Translations under genes and position numbers: made by a program
Notes under the pieces: generated by a model
Databases searched by the model: none
The model's input: only the letters and a program-made list of their open reading frames with translations
What the model was told of the DNA's origin: nothing
In this document: positions 52,834 to 61,913 of the stretch, piece after piece
Layout of the letters: every line of letters starts with the position of its first letter
How positions within the stretch are numbered: the stretch's first letter is position 1
NCBI GenBank assembly: GCA_030715195.1
Contig: JAUYVI010000001.1
Coordinates: 124,001 to 188,000 of the forward strand
DNA length: 64,000 bases
From: Dongia sedimenti
GTDB lineage: Bacteria > Pseudomonadota > Alphaproteobacteria > Dongiales > Dongiaceae
Direction of reading: 5' to 3'

Positions 52834-53403
52834 ATGACGGAAGCTTTTCGAGGACGCCGCGGTGTCAAATATCCTGTGTCGATCCGCATCCTGCACTGGC
52901 TGCGGGCAGTTCTGATCTTGGGGCTAATCATGTGCGGCTTGTACATGACCGGGCGCGACGAACAAGATGCCATCGCCGGCATCTTGTACCCAAACCACAA
53001 GCAATTCGGGATCCTGGTCTGGTTGCTGGCGCTGGTGCATCTGGCCATGCGCTGGCACTACGATGCTGTGCTGCCGCGAGCGCCAAAGGCGCTAAAACCT
53101 TGGGAGAGAGGACTTTCCTACGGCGCTCACCGGCTGATCGTCGCTTTGACGCTACTGACTCCACTGCTGGGCTACGCCATGTCGAGCAGCCTCACTCAGA
53201 GCGACGGCGTGCCATTCTTCTTCCTTTCGCATGTGCCGGAGATCCTTCCGAAGAACGATGCGGCATTTGCAGTGTTTCAGGCGTTGCACAAGTATTGCGC
53301 TTATCTGTTGCTGGCCTGCATCGCTTTGCACATCGCAGGCACTGTGAAGCATCGGCTGCAGGATAAGGGCGGCGAGACCGACGTTTTGCCGCGCATGATT
53401 TGA
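52834..53403 (+). CDS. Cytochrome b561-family protein
   Basis: A 189-residue four-helix membrane cytochrome. The histidines expected to bind two b-type haems are in ILHWLRA (helix 1), ALVHLAMRWHY (helix 2), and the paired ALHKYCAYLLLACIALHI of helix 4. The family moves electrons from quinol to periplasmic acceptors, including superoxide in E. coli CybB. It is a single gene divergent from the RND operon. Confidence 0.88.
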   Translation: MTEAFRGRRGVKYPVSIRILHWLRAVLILGLIMCGLYMTGRDEQDAIAGILYPNHKQFGILVWLLALVHLAMRWHYDAVLPRAPKALKPWERGLSYGAHRLIVALTLLTPLLGYAMSSSLTQSDGVPFFFLSHVPEILPKNDAAFAVFQALHKYCAYLLLACIALHIAGTVKHRLQDKGGETDVLPRMI

Positions 53404-53563
53404 AATGTGCGGCGCTCCCGAAGCGAGAACTCGGACATCCTTATCTCATGTCGATTTCCTGTTCGCCCCCTCCGCGCCAAGTGCGGGCGACGGCCAAGCC
53501 GTGGCGGCGGCCAATTGTGCCGGACCAAGCTCGACCACTCCGCTTGAGCTGGAAACGCGTGGC

Positions 53564-55303
53564 TCAATCGCCAGGCATGTCGGACAGCGCGTTTGTCCGC
53601 AAGCGCACCACGACCTGGGACAGCACCACCGAGGTGAGTGCGATGGCGCCGAGGATGGTGAAGACCGCATTGACGGACGGCGTGAACCCGAAGCGCATCT
53701 GATTGAACACCCAGATCGGCAGCGTCTGCGAGGGGCCGGATAGAAACAACGTGACCATCACGTCATCGGCAGAAAGCGTCAACCCGAGCAGCGCCCCGCT
53801 GATGACCGCGCCTCGTATCAACGGAAAGATCACGTGGACGAAACTGCGGAACCGTCCCGCCCCGAGGTCGCGCGATGCCTCCATGAGCGATGGATCGAGG
53901 CGCCGCAGGCGGGTGAGCACGAGCAGCATCGTCACCGGCATGATGAAGCTCGCCTGGCCGACGACGGTCCGCGGCAATCCGGAGGGGACGCCGACAAGCT
54001 CTGTGCCCAGCACCATGACGATGCCAAGCACCACCGCCGGCATGGCCAACGGCAAGGCCAGCAGAAGCTCGATGAGCTGCGATCCGGGCCCGCGGCGATA
54101 GTGCAGGGTCAGGGCGAAGCCGGTGCCGATCAGCGTCGAGGCCAGGACCACGCAGACCGCGACGATGACCGAGCGCTGCGCCGCGGCAATCAGGCCGCCA
54201 TTGCCGGCCAGGGCCTCGTACCATCGCCAGGTAAAGCCCTGTAGCGGAAAGGACTGCAGCGTCGAATCGTTGAGCGAGAACAACACCATCAGCAGCAGCG
54301 GCGCGTAGAGGAAGGCGATCGCCAGGGCATAGAACAGCGCGCCGGACAATGTCGTCAGGGCGGACGGCGTCGCGTGCGTCCGCGCCTTGGCCGCGCCCCC
54401 CTCGTCCCCGGAGAAGACGCCGCGGGCGGGGCAAAGCCACAGCACCACCGCAAGCACGACGCCGACACAGAGAATGAGGGCGATCGAGAGCGCGGCGCCA
54501 TAGGGCCAGTTGTTGGCCATGCCGAATTGCGACGAGATCAGCACGCCGAGCGTGGTTCCGTTCATTCCGCCCACCATCGACGGCGTCACGTAGTCTCCCA
54601 CCGTGACCAGAAAAGCGAGGCTGAAACCGATCGCCAGGCTGCGTCGGGTCAGCGGCCAGATCACGAAACAGAATGTCTGGAACTTCGAGGCGCCCGAATC
54701 TTCCGAGGCCTCGATCAGGGCCGCCGGAATCTTCTCAAAGGCGTTCAAGCAGGAGATGAACACGAACGGGATGGAGACGTAGGCGAAGGTCAGAACGACG
54801 GAAGCCGCGGTGTAGAGAAACGCGGCCGAGGGTTGTTCGAGCAGGCCGCTGGTCACCAGGAACGAATTGAGGACGCCGTTCTGGCCCAGGATCAAGCGCC
54901 AGGAAAAGACCCGCATCAGCAGACTGATCCACAGCGGTACGAGCACGAGAATGGTCAGAAGCGCCTTGTTGCGATGGGCGATGCGCCCGACAAAATAAGC
55001 CATCGGATAGGCGGCCAGCGCACCGCAAAGGCTTGCGATGAGGCTGAACTCCAGCGTTGCCTCCAGCAGGCGCCAGAAGCCGGCGGAACCCAGCAGCCGA
55101 GCATAGTTTCCGAAGGAAAGAACGAAATTGAGGCGACCGTTGGATGCGGTGAGAAAGCTGATCGCGATCAGCAGCAGGTTGGGCAGCACGACGATCAGCA
55201 GCAGCCAGGCATAGACCGGAATCCGGACCGGATCGATGTGAAGGGCCAGGCGTTTCCGGGGCTTCACCTCGGCCGCCGATGCCGCTTCCGCCAGACTAGC
55301 CAT
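53564..55303 (-). CDS. Fused polyamine-type ABC transporter permease (PotB-PotC in one chain)
   Basis: A 579-residue inner-membrane protein in which two permeases are joined. Residues about 28-292 are PotB-like, with the EAA loop EASEDSGASKFQTFCFVIWPL; a charged, unstructured linker follows (about 297-315); residues about 320-572 are PotC-like, with EASRDLGAGRFRSFVHVIFPL. Each half has about six membrane segments. Spermidine/putrescine-type transporters normally use two separate permeases; fused ones are known for iron transporters (FbpB type) but are unusual here. It overlaps the ATPase gene by eight bases. Confidence 0.88.
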   Translation of the reverse strand: MASLAEAASAAEVKPRKRLALHIDPVRIPVYAWLLLIVVLPNLLLIAISFLTASNGRLNFVLSFGNYARLLGSAGFWRLLEATLEFSLIASLCGALAAYPMAYFVGRIAHRNKALLTILVLVPLWISLLMRVFSWRLILGQNGVLNSFLVTSGLLEQPSAAFLYTAASVVLTFAYVSIPFVFISCLNAFEKIPAALIEASEDSGASKFQTFCFVIWPLTRRSLAIGFSLAFLVTVGDYVTPSMVGGMNGTTLGVLISSQFGMANNWPYGAALSIALILCVGVVLAVVLWLCPARGVFSGDEGGAAKARTHATPSALTTLSGALFYALAIAFLYAPLLLMVLFSLNDSTLQSFPLQGFTWRWYEALAGNGGLIAAAQRSVIVAVCVVLASTLIGTGFALTLHYRRGPGSQLIELLLALPLAMPAVVLGIVMVLGTELVGVPSGLPRTVVGQASFIMPVTMLLVLTRLRRLDPSLMEASRDLGAGRFRSFVHVIFPLIRGAVISGALLGLTLSADDVMVTLFLSGPSQTLPIWVFNQMRFGFTPSVNAVFTILGAIALTSVVLSQVVVRLRTNALSDMPGD

Positions 55304-56378
55304 GGAACAACCTCGCCTCGGTGAGGTCGAAGGCGACTTTCACGGTCTGGCCGTTCACGAAGCCAGGCGCGTGGCTGGCGGGAACGCTGCTCATGATGCG
55401 CAACGCGCCGCAGCGGACATCGACCTCGAAGCTGGTGCCGAGGAACAGCACGTTCTCCACGACGCCGGCGAGCTCGCCCGCGCGCCGCTCGCACCCATCG
55501 TCGGCCTCGAGCTTCACGTGGCCGTACCGGATCGCGACGCGACCCTGCCCGGCGACGTTGGAGCGCATTTCCGGAAGCTTGGTGCCCTGTATCGTTGCGA
55601 CATAGCTTTCCCGGTCCGGCTCGAAGTCCACCGGCAGCATGTTCGAGTTTCCGACGAATTCGGCCACGAACTCCGATTGCGGCTTGTAATAGAGGTCCAG
55701 CGGCGTGCCGAGCTGCGCAATCCGCCCGTCGCGCATGACCAGGACCCGGTCGGACATCGACAAGGCCTCGCTCTGGTCGTGCGTGACATAGACGAAGGCG
55801 ATCCGCAGTTCCTTCTGCAAGGAGACGAGCGTGTGCTGCATCTGCTGGCGCAGCCGGAGATCGAGCGCGCCCAGCGGCTCGTCGAGCAGCAGCAACGGCG
55901 GACGGGAGACGATCGCCCGGGCGAGCGCAACCCGTTGCCGCTGTCCGCCGGAAAGTTGATGGGGGAGTCGTGTCGCGTAGCCTTCCATCGCCACATGCTC
56001 GAGCGCCTCGACCGACCTGCGCGCCCGCTCCGGCCGGGACACGCCCTGCATCCGCAGCGGATACTGGACGTTCTCCGCCACGGTCAGATGCGGGAACAGG
56101 GCATAGCTCTGGAAGACGGTGCGGACGTCTCGCTTGTTCGGCACCAGCTGCGTGACGTCGACACCCGCCATCAGCACGCGACCGCGGTCCGGCCGCTCAA
56201 AGCCCGCGATCGTTCGCAGGATCGTGGTCTTGCCGGAGCCGCTCGGGCCGAGGATCGAGAAGAATTCCCCGGCCGCCACCTCGAACGAAACCGAATCGAG
56301 GGCGGGCTTGCGGCTGCCCGGATAGGTCTTGCTGACATGGTCGAGCCTGAGGACGGGACCATCGGATACCTGCCGCAT
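55296..56378 (-). CDS. Polyamine-type ABC transporter ATP-binding protein (PotA-like)
   Basis: A 360-residue ATPase. Walker A GPSGSGKTT, signature [13 protein letters not shown], Walker B LLLLDEPLGALD, and a C-terminal TOBE domain (VAIRYGHVKLEADDG). I use ATG 56378, the first codon of the conserved protein, with AAGGTGG upstream; 56429 is a longer alternative that would overlap the receptor gene. Second gene of the receptor-ATPase-permease operon. Confidence 0.9.
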   Translation of the reverse strand: MRQVSDGPVLRLDHVSKTYPGSRKPALDSVSFEVAAGEFFSILGPSGSGKTTILRTIAGFERPDRGRVLMAGVDVTQLVPNKRDVRTVFQSYALFPHLTVAENVQYPLRMQGVSRPERARRSVEALEHVAMEGYATRLPHQLSGGQRQRVALARAIVSRPPLLLLDEPLGALDLRLRQQMQHTLVSLQKELRIAFVYVTHDQSEALSMSDRVLVMRDGRIAQLGTPLDLYYKPQSEFVAEFVGNSNMLPVDFEPDRESYVATIQGTKLPEMRSNVAGQGRVAIRYGHVKLEADDGCERRAGELAGVVENVLFLGTSFEVDVRCGALRIMSSVPASHAPGFVNGQTVKVAFDLTEARLFHG

Positions 56379-56398
56379 CGTGCTGCCACCTTCGCCGA

Positions 56399-57505
56399 TC
56401 AGAGGGTGCCGGACTTGAAGTCGTTCCACATTTGCAGGCGACGATCCAGGTTCTCCGGCTTCTGGAAGATGACCAGCTTGTTCCAGAATGCGGCGTCGGC
56501 CGAATCGATGATGTTGGTCACCTTGAGAATGTCATCGCCGAGCCCAGCCTTGCGCGCGGCTTCCGCGCTGAGCACGCCGTTGTTGGTCGACTTCTTGATG
56601 AAGCGCGACTGCCAGTCGAGGCCAAGATTGTCATTCAGGAACTTGTAGACGATCGGCCGATCGCCTTGCTTCGAGATCGCGGCGCAGTCGATCCAGGTGG
56701 GCGTTCCTTCCTTCGGCAGCGAATATCTGAAGTTCTTGCCTTTTGCCTGAAGTGCGGTCACCACGGCGACGTTCTGGCAATAGCCGACTACGGCGTCGCC
56801 GGCGGCGTAGATCGAAGTCGCGTCGTCGAAGCCGCGGGCGATGACGCGGATCTGCTGGCGCAGGGCGCGCAGGGCATCGGCACATTTGTTGAACTCGTCC
56901 TCGGTGAGATTGAACGGGTCCTTGGCGCCGATATAGAGGGCGATCATCGGGAAGGTGATCGTGCAGTCGTCGAACATGTTGACCTTGCCCTCGTAGGCCG
57001 TGTCCCACAAGATCGTCCAGCTGTCCGTCTTGGTGACGACATCGGCGTCGAACATGAGCGGCTGGGTCCCCCAGTTGTAGGGGACACCGACAACCTCACC
57101 GCCGACTTCGGTGTACTTCTTCCAGTCGAGGTTCGGGCTGATATTGGCGGCGTTCGGCAGCTGGCCGACGTCGATGGCCTTGATCAGGCCGGCGTCCTTG
57201 AAACGCGACAGCGAGCCGGTTTCGATGTAGAGGACATCCGGTTGCACGGCGCCGGAATTGGGCTGCGAAAACAGCTCGTCTACCGAGCCGATGCGGACGG
57301 CGCGGACTTCGGTGTTGTTGGCACGACCCCATGCTTCGATCCATTCGTCGTCGTGATAGGTTTCCCAGGTCAACAGCAGGATCGACTCCGCGGCCTGTGC
57401 GGGGCGGATGAGGTTCGGAGTGAACAGCGCGGTGGTGATGATGGCGCCGCCCGTCTTCAGCATCGTCCGACGGTTCAGCGACCTCTTCGGATTGGCATTG
57501 GTCAT
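56399..57505 (-). CDS. Polyamine-type ABC transporter substrate-binding protein (PotD-like)
   Basis: A 368-residue periplasmic receptor. ATG 57505 follows GGGAAG; the N terminus has a twin-arginine-like motif (LNRRTMLKTGG) and hydrophobic stretch to about residue 36, suggesting Tat export. The mature part opens ILLLTWETYHDDEWIEAW, as in spermidine/putrescine or opine-type receptors. First gene of the operon, 42 bases from a sigma-54 promoter. The ligand is an amine or amine-like compound by family. Confidence 0.88.
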   Translation of the reverse strand: MTNANPKRSLNRRTMLKTGGAIITTALFTPNLIRPAQAAESILLLTWETYHDDEWIEAWGRANNTEVRAVRIGSVDELFSQPNSGAVQPDVLYIETGSLSRFKDAGLIKAIDVGQLPNAANISPNLDWKKYTEVGGEVVGVPYNWGTQPLMFDADVVTKTDSWTILWDTAYEGKVNMFDDCTITFPMIALYIGAKDPFNLTEDEFNKCADALRALRQQIRVIARGFDDATSIYAAGDAVVGYCQNVAVVTALQAKGKNFRYSLPKEGTPTWIDCAAISKQGDRPIVYKFLNDNLGLDWQSRFIKKSTNNGVLSAEAARKAGLGDDILKVTNIIDSADAAFWNKLVIFQKPENLDRRLQMWNDFKSGTL

Positions 57506-57546
57506 CGAATGCTTCCCTGTTTTATTGTTGTAACTTCGACGATCAC

Positions 57547-57561
57547 GCAATCGCTATGCCA
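57547..57561 (-). promoter_or_regulatory. Sigma-54 promoter of the polyamine-type transporter operon
   Basis: On the minus strand TGGCATAGCGATTGC, with GG and GC ten bases apart. It lies 42 bases ahead of the receptor start. Nearly the same 15-mer stands before the flavin reductase (59642-59656). Confidence 0.8.
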
Positions 57562-57724
57562 GATATATTGCGCCGCAGCATCCCATTCATCAACGGCGGA
57601 TAGCGTGTGGATCGCTGCTCCGGAATCTCAGATTTAACAATATATTAGGGCTCGCGTGCCGCCGCGTGGATCGCGGCACGTCGGGCGATATCGTCGGCGG
57701 GGCGTCGCATTTCTGGTCCGGGCC

Positions 57725-57740
57725 GTCTCTCGTTTGAGAC
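57725..57740. promoter_or_regulatory. Inverted repeat, candidate activator site (UAS) for the transporter operon
   Basis: GTCTCTCGTTTGAGAC: arms GTCTC/GAGAC, about 165 bases upstream of the sigma-54 promoter at 57547. Same layout as 59698-59713. Confidence 0.7.
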
Positions 57741-57786
57741 AATCCTGTGCTGGACCATCGCCGCGGCGGCGGCGACCCGACCGCCA

Positions 57787-59061
57787 TCAGAATCGCTTAG
57801 GCGAGAAGGGCTCCAAGGCGATGCGTGGGCGGCGGCCGGAGACCAGATCCGCGACCAGCAGGCCGGTTTGCGCGCCCCCCGCCATGCCGACATGGCCGTG
57901 GCCGAACGCATAGACGACATCGGCAGTCCGGGAAGCCGGGCCGATGACCGGCAGGGAATCCGGCATGCTGGGACGGAATCCCATCCAGACCGATATGCGA
58001 TCGCCGGCGGCGTCGGTCGCCAATTGCGGAAACAGGCGCGCGCCCAGCGCGAGGAGCCGCTTGGCCCGGTTCCAGTCGGGCTTGGCTTCCAGGCCGGCGA
58101 ACTCAACCGTCCCCGCTAGCCGCAGTCCCATCTCCATCGGCGTTGCGACGAATTTCCCGACGGTATCGAGGACCGGCGCGCGCGGCATCAGGCCGGGCTC
58201 CTTGACGACGACGTGATAGCCGCGCTCGGTGTCAAGCGGGATCGCATCGCCCAGGCCATGGGCGAGCGGCCGCGAGAACGCTCCGGCCGCCACGACCGCG
58301 CGATCGGCGGGGATGGGGCCTTGGTCGGTGCGCACCGCCTTCAGCCGTCCGTCCACCACGTCGAAATCGAGCGCTCTTGCCCGCTGGATCCGGCCGCCGT
58401 CGCGCAGGAATGCTTCCGCGAGCGCGGCGACAAAACGGTTGGGGTTGATGGTATGGCCGTTATTGGGCAGGAACACGCCCAGGCGATAGTCGTGCGACAG
58501 CGCCGGCTCTTGCTGCCGGAGCGCGTCATCCTCCAGAACCGTGTAGCCGATCCCGTTGTCGCTGCGCAGCTTCCAGGCCAGCGCGTCCGCTTCGAACGCG
58601 CGGCGGTCCGGATACACCATCAGGTGGCCGTCCTTCCGGACCAGCGCCCGGGCGCCGGCATTCTCCACGAGGGGGCGATAGACACCGGTGGAGTCACGGA
58701 GCAGATCGCCGAGCGCCTTGGCTTGCGCCGCCACGCGATCCGGCGCCGCGGCTTTCAGGAAACGCCCGAGCCAGGGCGCGAGCTGCGGAAGATATCCCCA
58801 GCGGATGGAAAGCGGCCCGAGGGGATCCAGCAGCCAGCCGGGCACTTTGCGCAGATTGCCCGGCATCGACATCGGCACGACCGATGACGGGTTGAAGCAG
58901 CCGGCATTTCCGAAGGACGCGCCGCCGGCGATCTCGCCCGGCTCGACGATGGTGACCGCAAACCCTTCCCGCAGCAGCCAGCTCGCCGCGCAAACACCGA
59001 TGACGCCGCCGCCGATGACCACTACGTGCAGCGGTGCAGTTCCGTTGGCCCTTGCGCTCAT
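57787..59061 (-). CDS. DadA-like FAD-dependent amine/amino-acid dehydrogenase
   Basis: A 424-residue DAO-family flavoprotein. The FAD motif VVVIGGGVIGVCAASWLL is at about residues 12-29, with GASFGNAGCFNPSSV after it as in D-amino-acid dehydrogenase; the C-terminal GFRPSMPDSLPVIGPAS and GHGHVGMAGGAQTG complete the fold. It should oxidise a D-amino acid, secondary amine or amino acid derivative and pass electrons to a quinone. Start ATG 59061 in an ATGA overlap with the flavin reductase, so the pair is one transcript. Confidence 0.88.
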   Translation of the reverse strand: MSARANGTAPLHVVVIGGGVIGVCAASWLLREGFAVTIVEPGEIAGGASFGNAGCFNPSSVVPMSMPGNLRKVPGWLLDPLGPLSIRWGYLPQLAPWLGRFLKAAAPDRVAAQAKALGDLLRDSTGVYRPLVENAGARALVRKDGHLMVYPDRRAFEADALAWKLRSDNGIGYTVLEDDALRQQEPALSHDYRLGVFLPNNGHTINPNRFVAALAEAFLRDGGRIQRARALDFDVVDGRLKAVRTDQGPIPADRAVVAAGAFSRPLAHGLGDAIPLDTERGYHVVVKEPGLMPRAPVLDTVGKFVATPMEMGLRLAGTVEFAGLEAKPDWNRAKRLLALGARLFPQLATDAAGDRISVWMGFRPSMPDSLPVIGPASRTADVVYAFGHGHVGMAGGAQTGLLVADLVSGRRPRIALEPFSPKRF

Positions 59062-59576
59062 GCGGTGCCGCTGTGCTTGGCGCCGGCCGGCAGGACGGAG
59101 CGCAACCCGTCGAACTTTCCGTCGACATAGAGCAGGGGATGGACGACCGGCCCGCGGATCATGACGCGGACGACCTCGCCGAAGAGCACGGTGTGGCTCT
59201 GCACCTCCACCGCACGATGGATCCGGCAGTCGAAATTGGTCAGCGCATTGATGAGCGCCGGTGCGCCGGTCGCGAGCGCTTCCCAAGGGCAGAACTCGAA
59301 ACGCCGATGCCGGTGCTCGGACGAGCTGAATACCCGGGCGGTCTCGATCTCGGCCTCGCTCAGGACGTTGACGCAGAAACTGCCGGAGCGCAGCAGGATA
59401 TCGTGGCAAGTGACCGACTTGTTGACGCAGACCAGCAGCAACGGCGCCGGGTCGGCGGAGACTGAGGTCACCGAGGTCGCCGAAAAGCCGTGCGGCTGCC
59501 GGCCGTCCATGGTGGTCACCACCGACACACCGGCCGCGAGCCGGCGCATGCCTTGTTTGAACTCGGATAGATCCAT
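59058..59576 (-). CDS. Flavin reductase (HpaC/DIM6-type), reducing partner of a flavin monooxygenase
   Basis: A 172-residue NAD(P)H:flavin oxidoreductase. The family start FKQGMRRLAAGVSVVTT, then GFSATSVTSVSADPAPLLLVCVN-type sequence and the late GEVVRVMIRG are clear. Start at 59576 (GGAAGG upstream) gives the usual length. It supplies reduced FMN or FAD to a two-component monooxygenase; the luciferase-like protein at 61914-63023 is the obvious partner. It lies behind a sigma-54 promoter at 59642-59656. Confidence 0.88.
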   Translation of the reverse strand: MDLSEFKQGMRRLAAGVSVVTTMDGRQPHGFSATSVTSVSADPAPLLLVCVNKSVTCHDILLRSGSFCVNVLSEAEIETARVFSSSEHRHRRFEFCPWEALATGAPALINALTNFDCRIHRAVEVQSHTVLFGEVVRVMIRGPVVHPLLYVDGKFDGLRSVLPAGAKHSGTA

Positions 59577-59641
59577 CGTCTCGTGCCTTCCCCGCCGCGG
59601 TCCGTCGGCCATCGATCGACGGTCGTCGCGGGTGATGCTCC

Positions 59642-59656
59642 GCAAGCGCTATGCCA
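59642..59656 (-). promoter_or_regulatory. Sigma-54 promoter of the flavin reductase-dehydrogenase operon
   Basis: On the minus strand TGGCATAGCGCTTGC, GG and GC ten bases apart, 66 bases ahead of the start at 59576. Fourteen of 15 bases equal the transporter-operon promoter. Confidence 0.8.
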
Positions 59657-59697
59657 TCCGCGGGCAGCGCGTAGACCTGAATGATCGCGGCGGGATC

Positions 59698-59713
59698 GTC
59701 TCAGAATTGAGAC
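59698..59713. promoter_or_regulatory. Perfect 16-base inverted repeat, candidate activator site
   Basis: GTCTCAGAATTGAGAC, arms GTCTCA/TGAGAC. It lies about 42 bases upstream of the -24 element; a further half-site TGAGAC is at 59728-59733. It is also just beyond the stop of the activator gene (59745). Confidence 0.75.
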
Positions 59714-59744
59714 CGCCTTGCCCGGCTTGAGACGGGACAAGGCG

Positions 59745-61652
59745 TCAGCGGATGACTTTGTACGAGCCGAGCGCGTGCTGGCGCATTTTCCGGTACAGCG
59801 TCGCCCGGCCCATGTTGAGCGCTCGTGCAGCCTTGGTCACGTCGCTGGAATGCAGCGCCAGCATCTCCTGGATCATCTGCTTCTCCGCGGCCCGCAGCGG
59901 TTCGCGCGGGTCGCGCAAGCCCGGCGGCGCAAGCTCCTGGGCGTCCTGCCCGGCGGTCGACGGCAGGCACAGGTCCTGAGCTTTGATCAGGTTGCCTTCG
60001 CAAATATGGACGGCGCGCAGCAGCACGAACCGAAGTTCGCGGATGTTGCCCGGCCAGCAATACCGGCGCAATGCGGCCGTAGCGTCGTCGCCGAGCTCGG
60101 CAGGTGACCCGCTGGCGCGCAACAGGCTCTGGGCGATTTCCAGGATATCCGATCGCTCGCGCAGCGGCTGCATCTCGACGACCAGCCCGGCGAGACGGAA
60201 ATACAGGTCCTGCCGGAAGCGGCGCTCGGCAACGCTCTTCAGCAGGTCGTGATTGGTCGCCGCGATGATATTGACGTCGATGTGCTGCGCCTTCCCCGAG
60301 CCGAGCGGGCTGACCTCGCCGCTCTCGAGCACCCGAAGCAGCCGGGTCTGCAGCGCAAGCGGCATGTCGCCGATCTCATCGAGGAACAGTGTCCCGCCAT
60401 CGGCTTCCCGCAGGCGGCCGGTATTGCCGTCCCGCTTCGCACCGGTAAAGGCACCGGCGGAATAGCCGAACAGCTCGCTGTCGATCAGGCTCTCCGGCAC
60501 CGCCGCACAGTTGAAGGCGACGAACGGCTTGTCTCTCCGCGCACCGTCGTTATGCAGCGCCCGCGCCAGCGTGTCCTTGCCCGTCCCGGTCTCACCGAGC
60601 AGCAGCAGCGGCAGGGAACCCGACACGTTGCGCAGCAGGCGCGAGAGCTGTGCCATGCGGGGATCGGAACCGAGGCATTGCTCGATCGTGGGGTGCGTCG
60701 CCAAGCGGGGCGTCCTCCCCGCGGTCCGATTGTCCCGCGCGGGGCCGGCTTTGCGCGTCGGCCGCCGCCAGGCGCGGTCCTCTTCAGGCGGCACCAGGAC
60801 GGCGTTGGCGGCTTCGGTGCCGTCGATCTGCCGAAGCCGCGGCAGTGTGCCGCCCTTGGTCATGCCGTCCAGCGTATCCGGGCTCCGCTCGAAGATGCTC
60901 CACAGCTCGTGCTGACCCAAACCGTCGGCGCCCAGCCGATAGAAAGCGCGCGCTTCCCGGTTCGCGCCGATGATGCGCTGGTCCTCATCCAGGGCCAGCA
61001 GCATGACGTGGCTTTCCCGTTGCACGCGAAGGATGGAATTTCTGCTGAACCGATTCATGAAGAGCCGGTTGCTGAGACGCTCCGCCGTGGTGAGCGCCAG
61101 GCCCGCGACGATGCCGAGGGACTCCATCCCGACCTTCGGATTGGAGGTCGCGATATTCAGCACGCCGGCCATTTCCGCATCCGCGGAGAGGACCGGCACC
61201 GCGACGCAGGACAGCGAGGAATAGGCCTGGAAGTAGTGATCCTCACCCGCCACGATCGTCGGGCGGTGCTCCATGATGCAGGTGCCCACGCCGTTCGTGC
61301 CGGCCACGCCCTCGGCCCAGATCGCACCCGGCCGCTCCATTTCCAGGCCCGCGTCGTTGCCCGGCCCGGTCTGATATCGAAGAATGATTCCGGCCATATT
61401 GGAAAAGCTGACGCAGAAACGCGCCGAGCGGAGCGTGCTCTGGATGAACTTCAGCTCATCGTCGATCGTGACCAGATTTTCGTCGAAACCCTCGCTGTGC
61501 TCGCCGATCTCATGCGCCGTCAGCGATGAAAAATACGGCTTGGCCGCGCGGTCGAAACGGTATCTCTCCGCGCACCGACGCCAGGATTCCTGCAGATCGA
61601 CCAGTCCCCGATCCGGAGCGGAGGTCGCGATTTCACTACGCAGTAAAACCAT
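59745..61652 (-). CDS. Sigma-54-dependent activator, AcoR-like
   Basis: A 635-residue enhancer-binding protein. N-terminal sensory part with a GAF domain (about 75-195) and a PAS-like region (210-290); AAA+ domain with Walker A GETGTGKD at 353-360, the sigma-54 contact loop GAFTGA near 401, Walker [14 protein letters not shown]-terminal Fis-type helix-turn-helix ([22 protein letters not shown]). All key parts are present, so it should be active. It is placed between the flavin reductase (same strand) and the monooxygenase (divergent). It likely binds the GTCTC-N6-GAGAC sites and activates the three operons when a small molecule binds the GAF domain. Confidence 0.93.
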   Translation of the reverse strand: MVLLRSEIATSAPDRGLVDLQESWRRCAERYRFDRAAKPYFSSLTAHEIGEHSEGFDENLVTIDDELKFIQSTLRSARFCVSFSNMAGIILRYQTGPGNDAGLEMERPGAIWAEGVAGTNGVGTCIMEHRPTIVAGEDHYFQAYSSLSCVAVPVLSADAEMAGVLNIATSNPKVGMESLGIVAGLALTTAERLSNRLFMNRFSRNSILRVQRESHVMLLALDEDQRIIGANREARAFYRLGADGLGQHELWSIFERSPDTLDGMTKGGTLPRLRQIDGTEAANAVLVPPEEDRAWRRPTRKAGPARDNRTAGRTPRLATHPTIEQCLGSDPRMAQLSRLLRNVSGSLPLLLLGETGTGKDTLARALHNDGARRDKPFVAFNCAAVPESLIDSELFGYSAGAFTGAKRDGNTGRLREADGGTLFLDEIGDMPLALQTRLLRVLESGEVSPLGSGKAQHIDVNIIAATNHDLLKSVAERRFRQDLYFRLAGLVVEMQPLRERSDILEIAQSLLRASGSPAELGDDATAALRRYCWPGNIRELRFVLLRAVHICEGNLIKAQDLCLPSTAGQDAQELAPPGLRDPREPLRAAEKQMIQEMLALHSSDVTKAARALNMGRATLYRKMRQHALGSYKVIR

Positions 61653-61771
61653 GCAAGTTCCGATCGGTCAGAGGAACTGTCCGATAGTAATGCAGCATAG
61701 CGTGATGCCGTCAAGTAAGCGCGGTCCCGGCGCGCGCAATGAGGCGCCGCTCCGCCAGAAATGAGACGCCG

Positions 61772-61787
61772 TTCTCTCGGATGAGAC
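61772..61787. promoter_or_regulatory. Candidate activator site for the monooxygenase operon
   Basis: TTCTCTCGGATGAGAC matches 13 of 16 bases of the site at 57725. A half-site TGAGAC is at 61762-61767. It lies about 75 bases upstream of the sigma-54 promoter at 61862. Confidence 0.6.
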
Positions 61788-61861
61788 AGGCCGGCGGTCC
61801 GCGCCGGCGAAAAGTGCCTTCGACGCGTGGCTTAGCGCACCCGCCGATCGTCTGTCGCCCG

Positions 61862-61876
61862 TGGCACGGGCTTTGC
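61862..61876 (+). promoter_or_regulatory. Sigma-54 promoter of the monooxygenase operon
   Basis: TGGCACGGGCTTTGC, a full match to TGGCAC-N5-TTGC, 37 bases ahead of the GTG start at 61914. Confidence 0.85.
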
Positions 61877-61913
61877 GAAATCCGGGTTCAACGGGTCAAG
61901 AAAGGAAGCCGCG

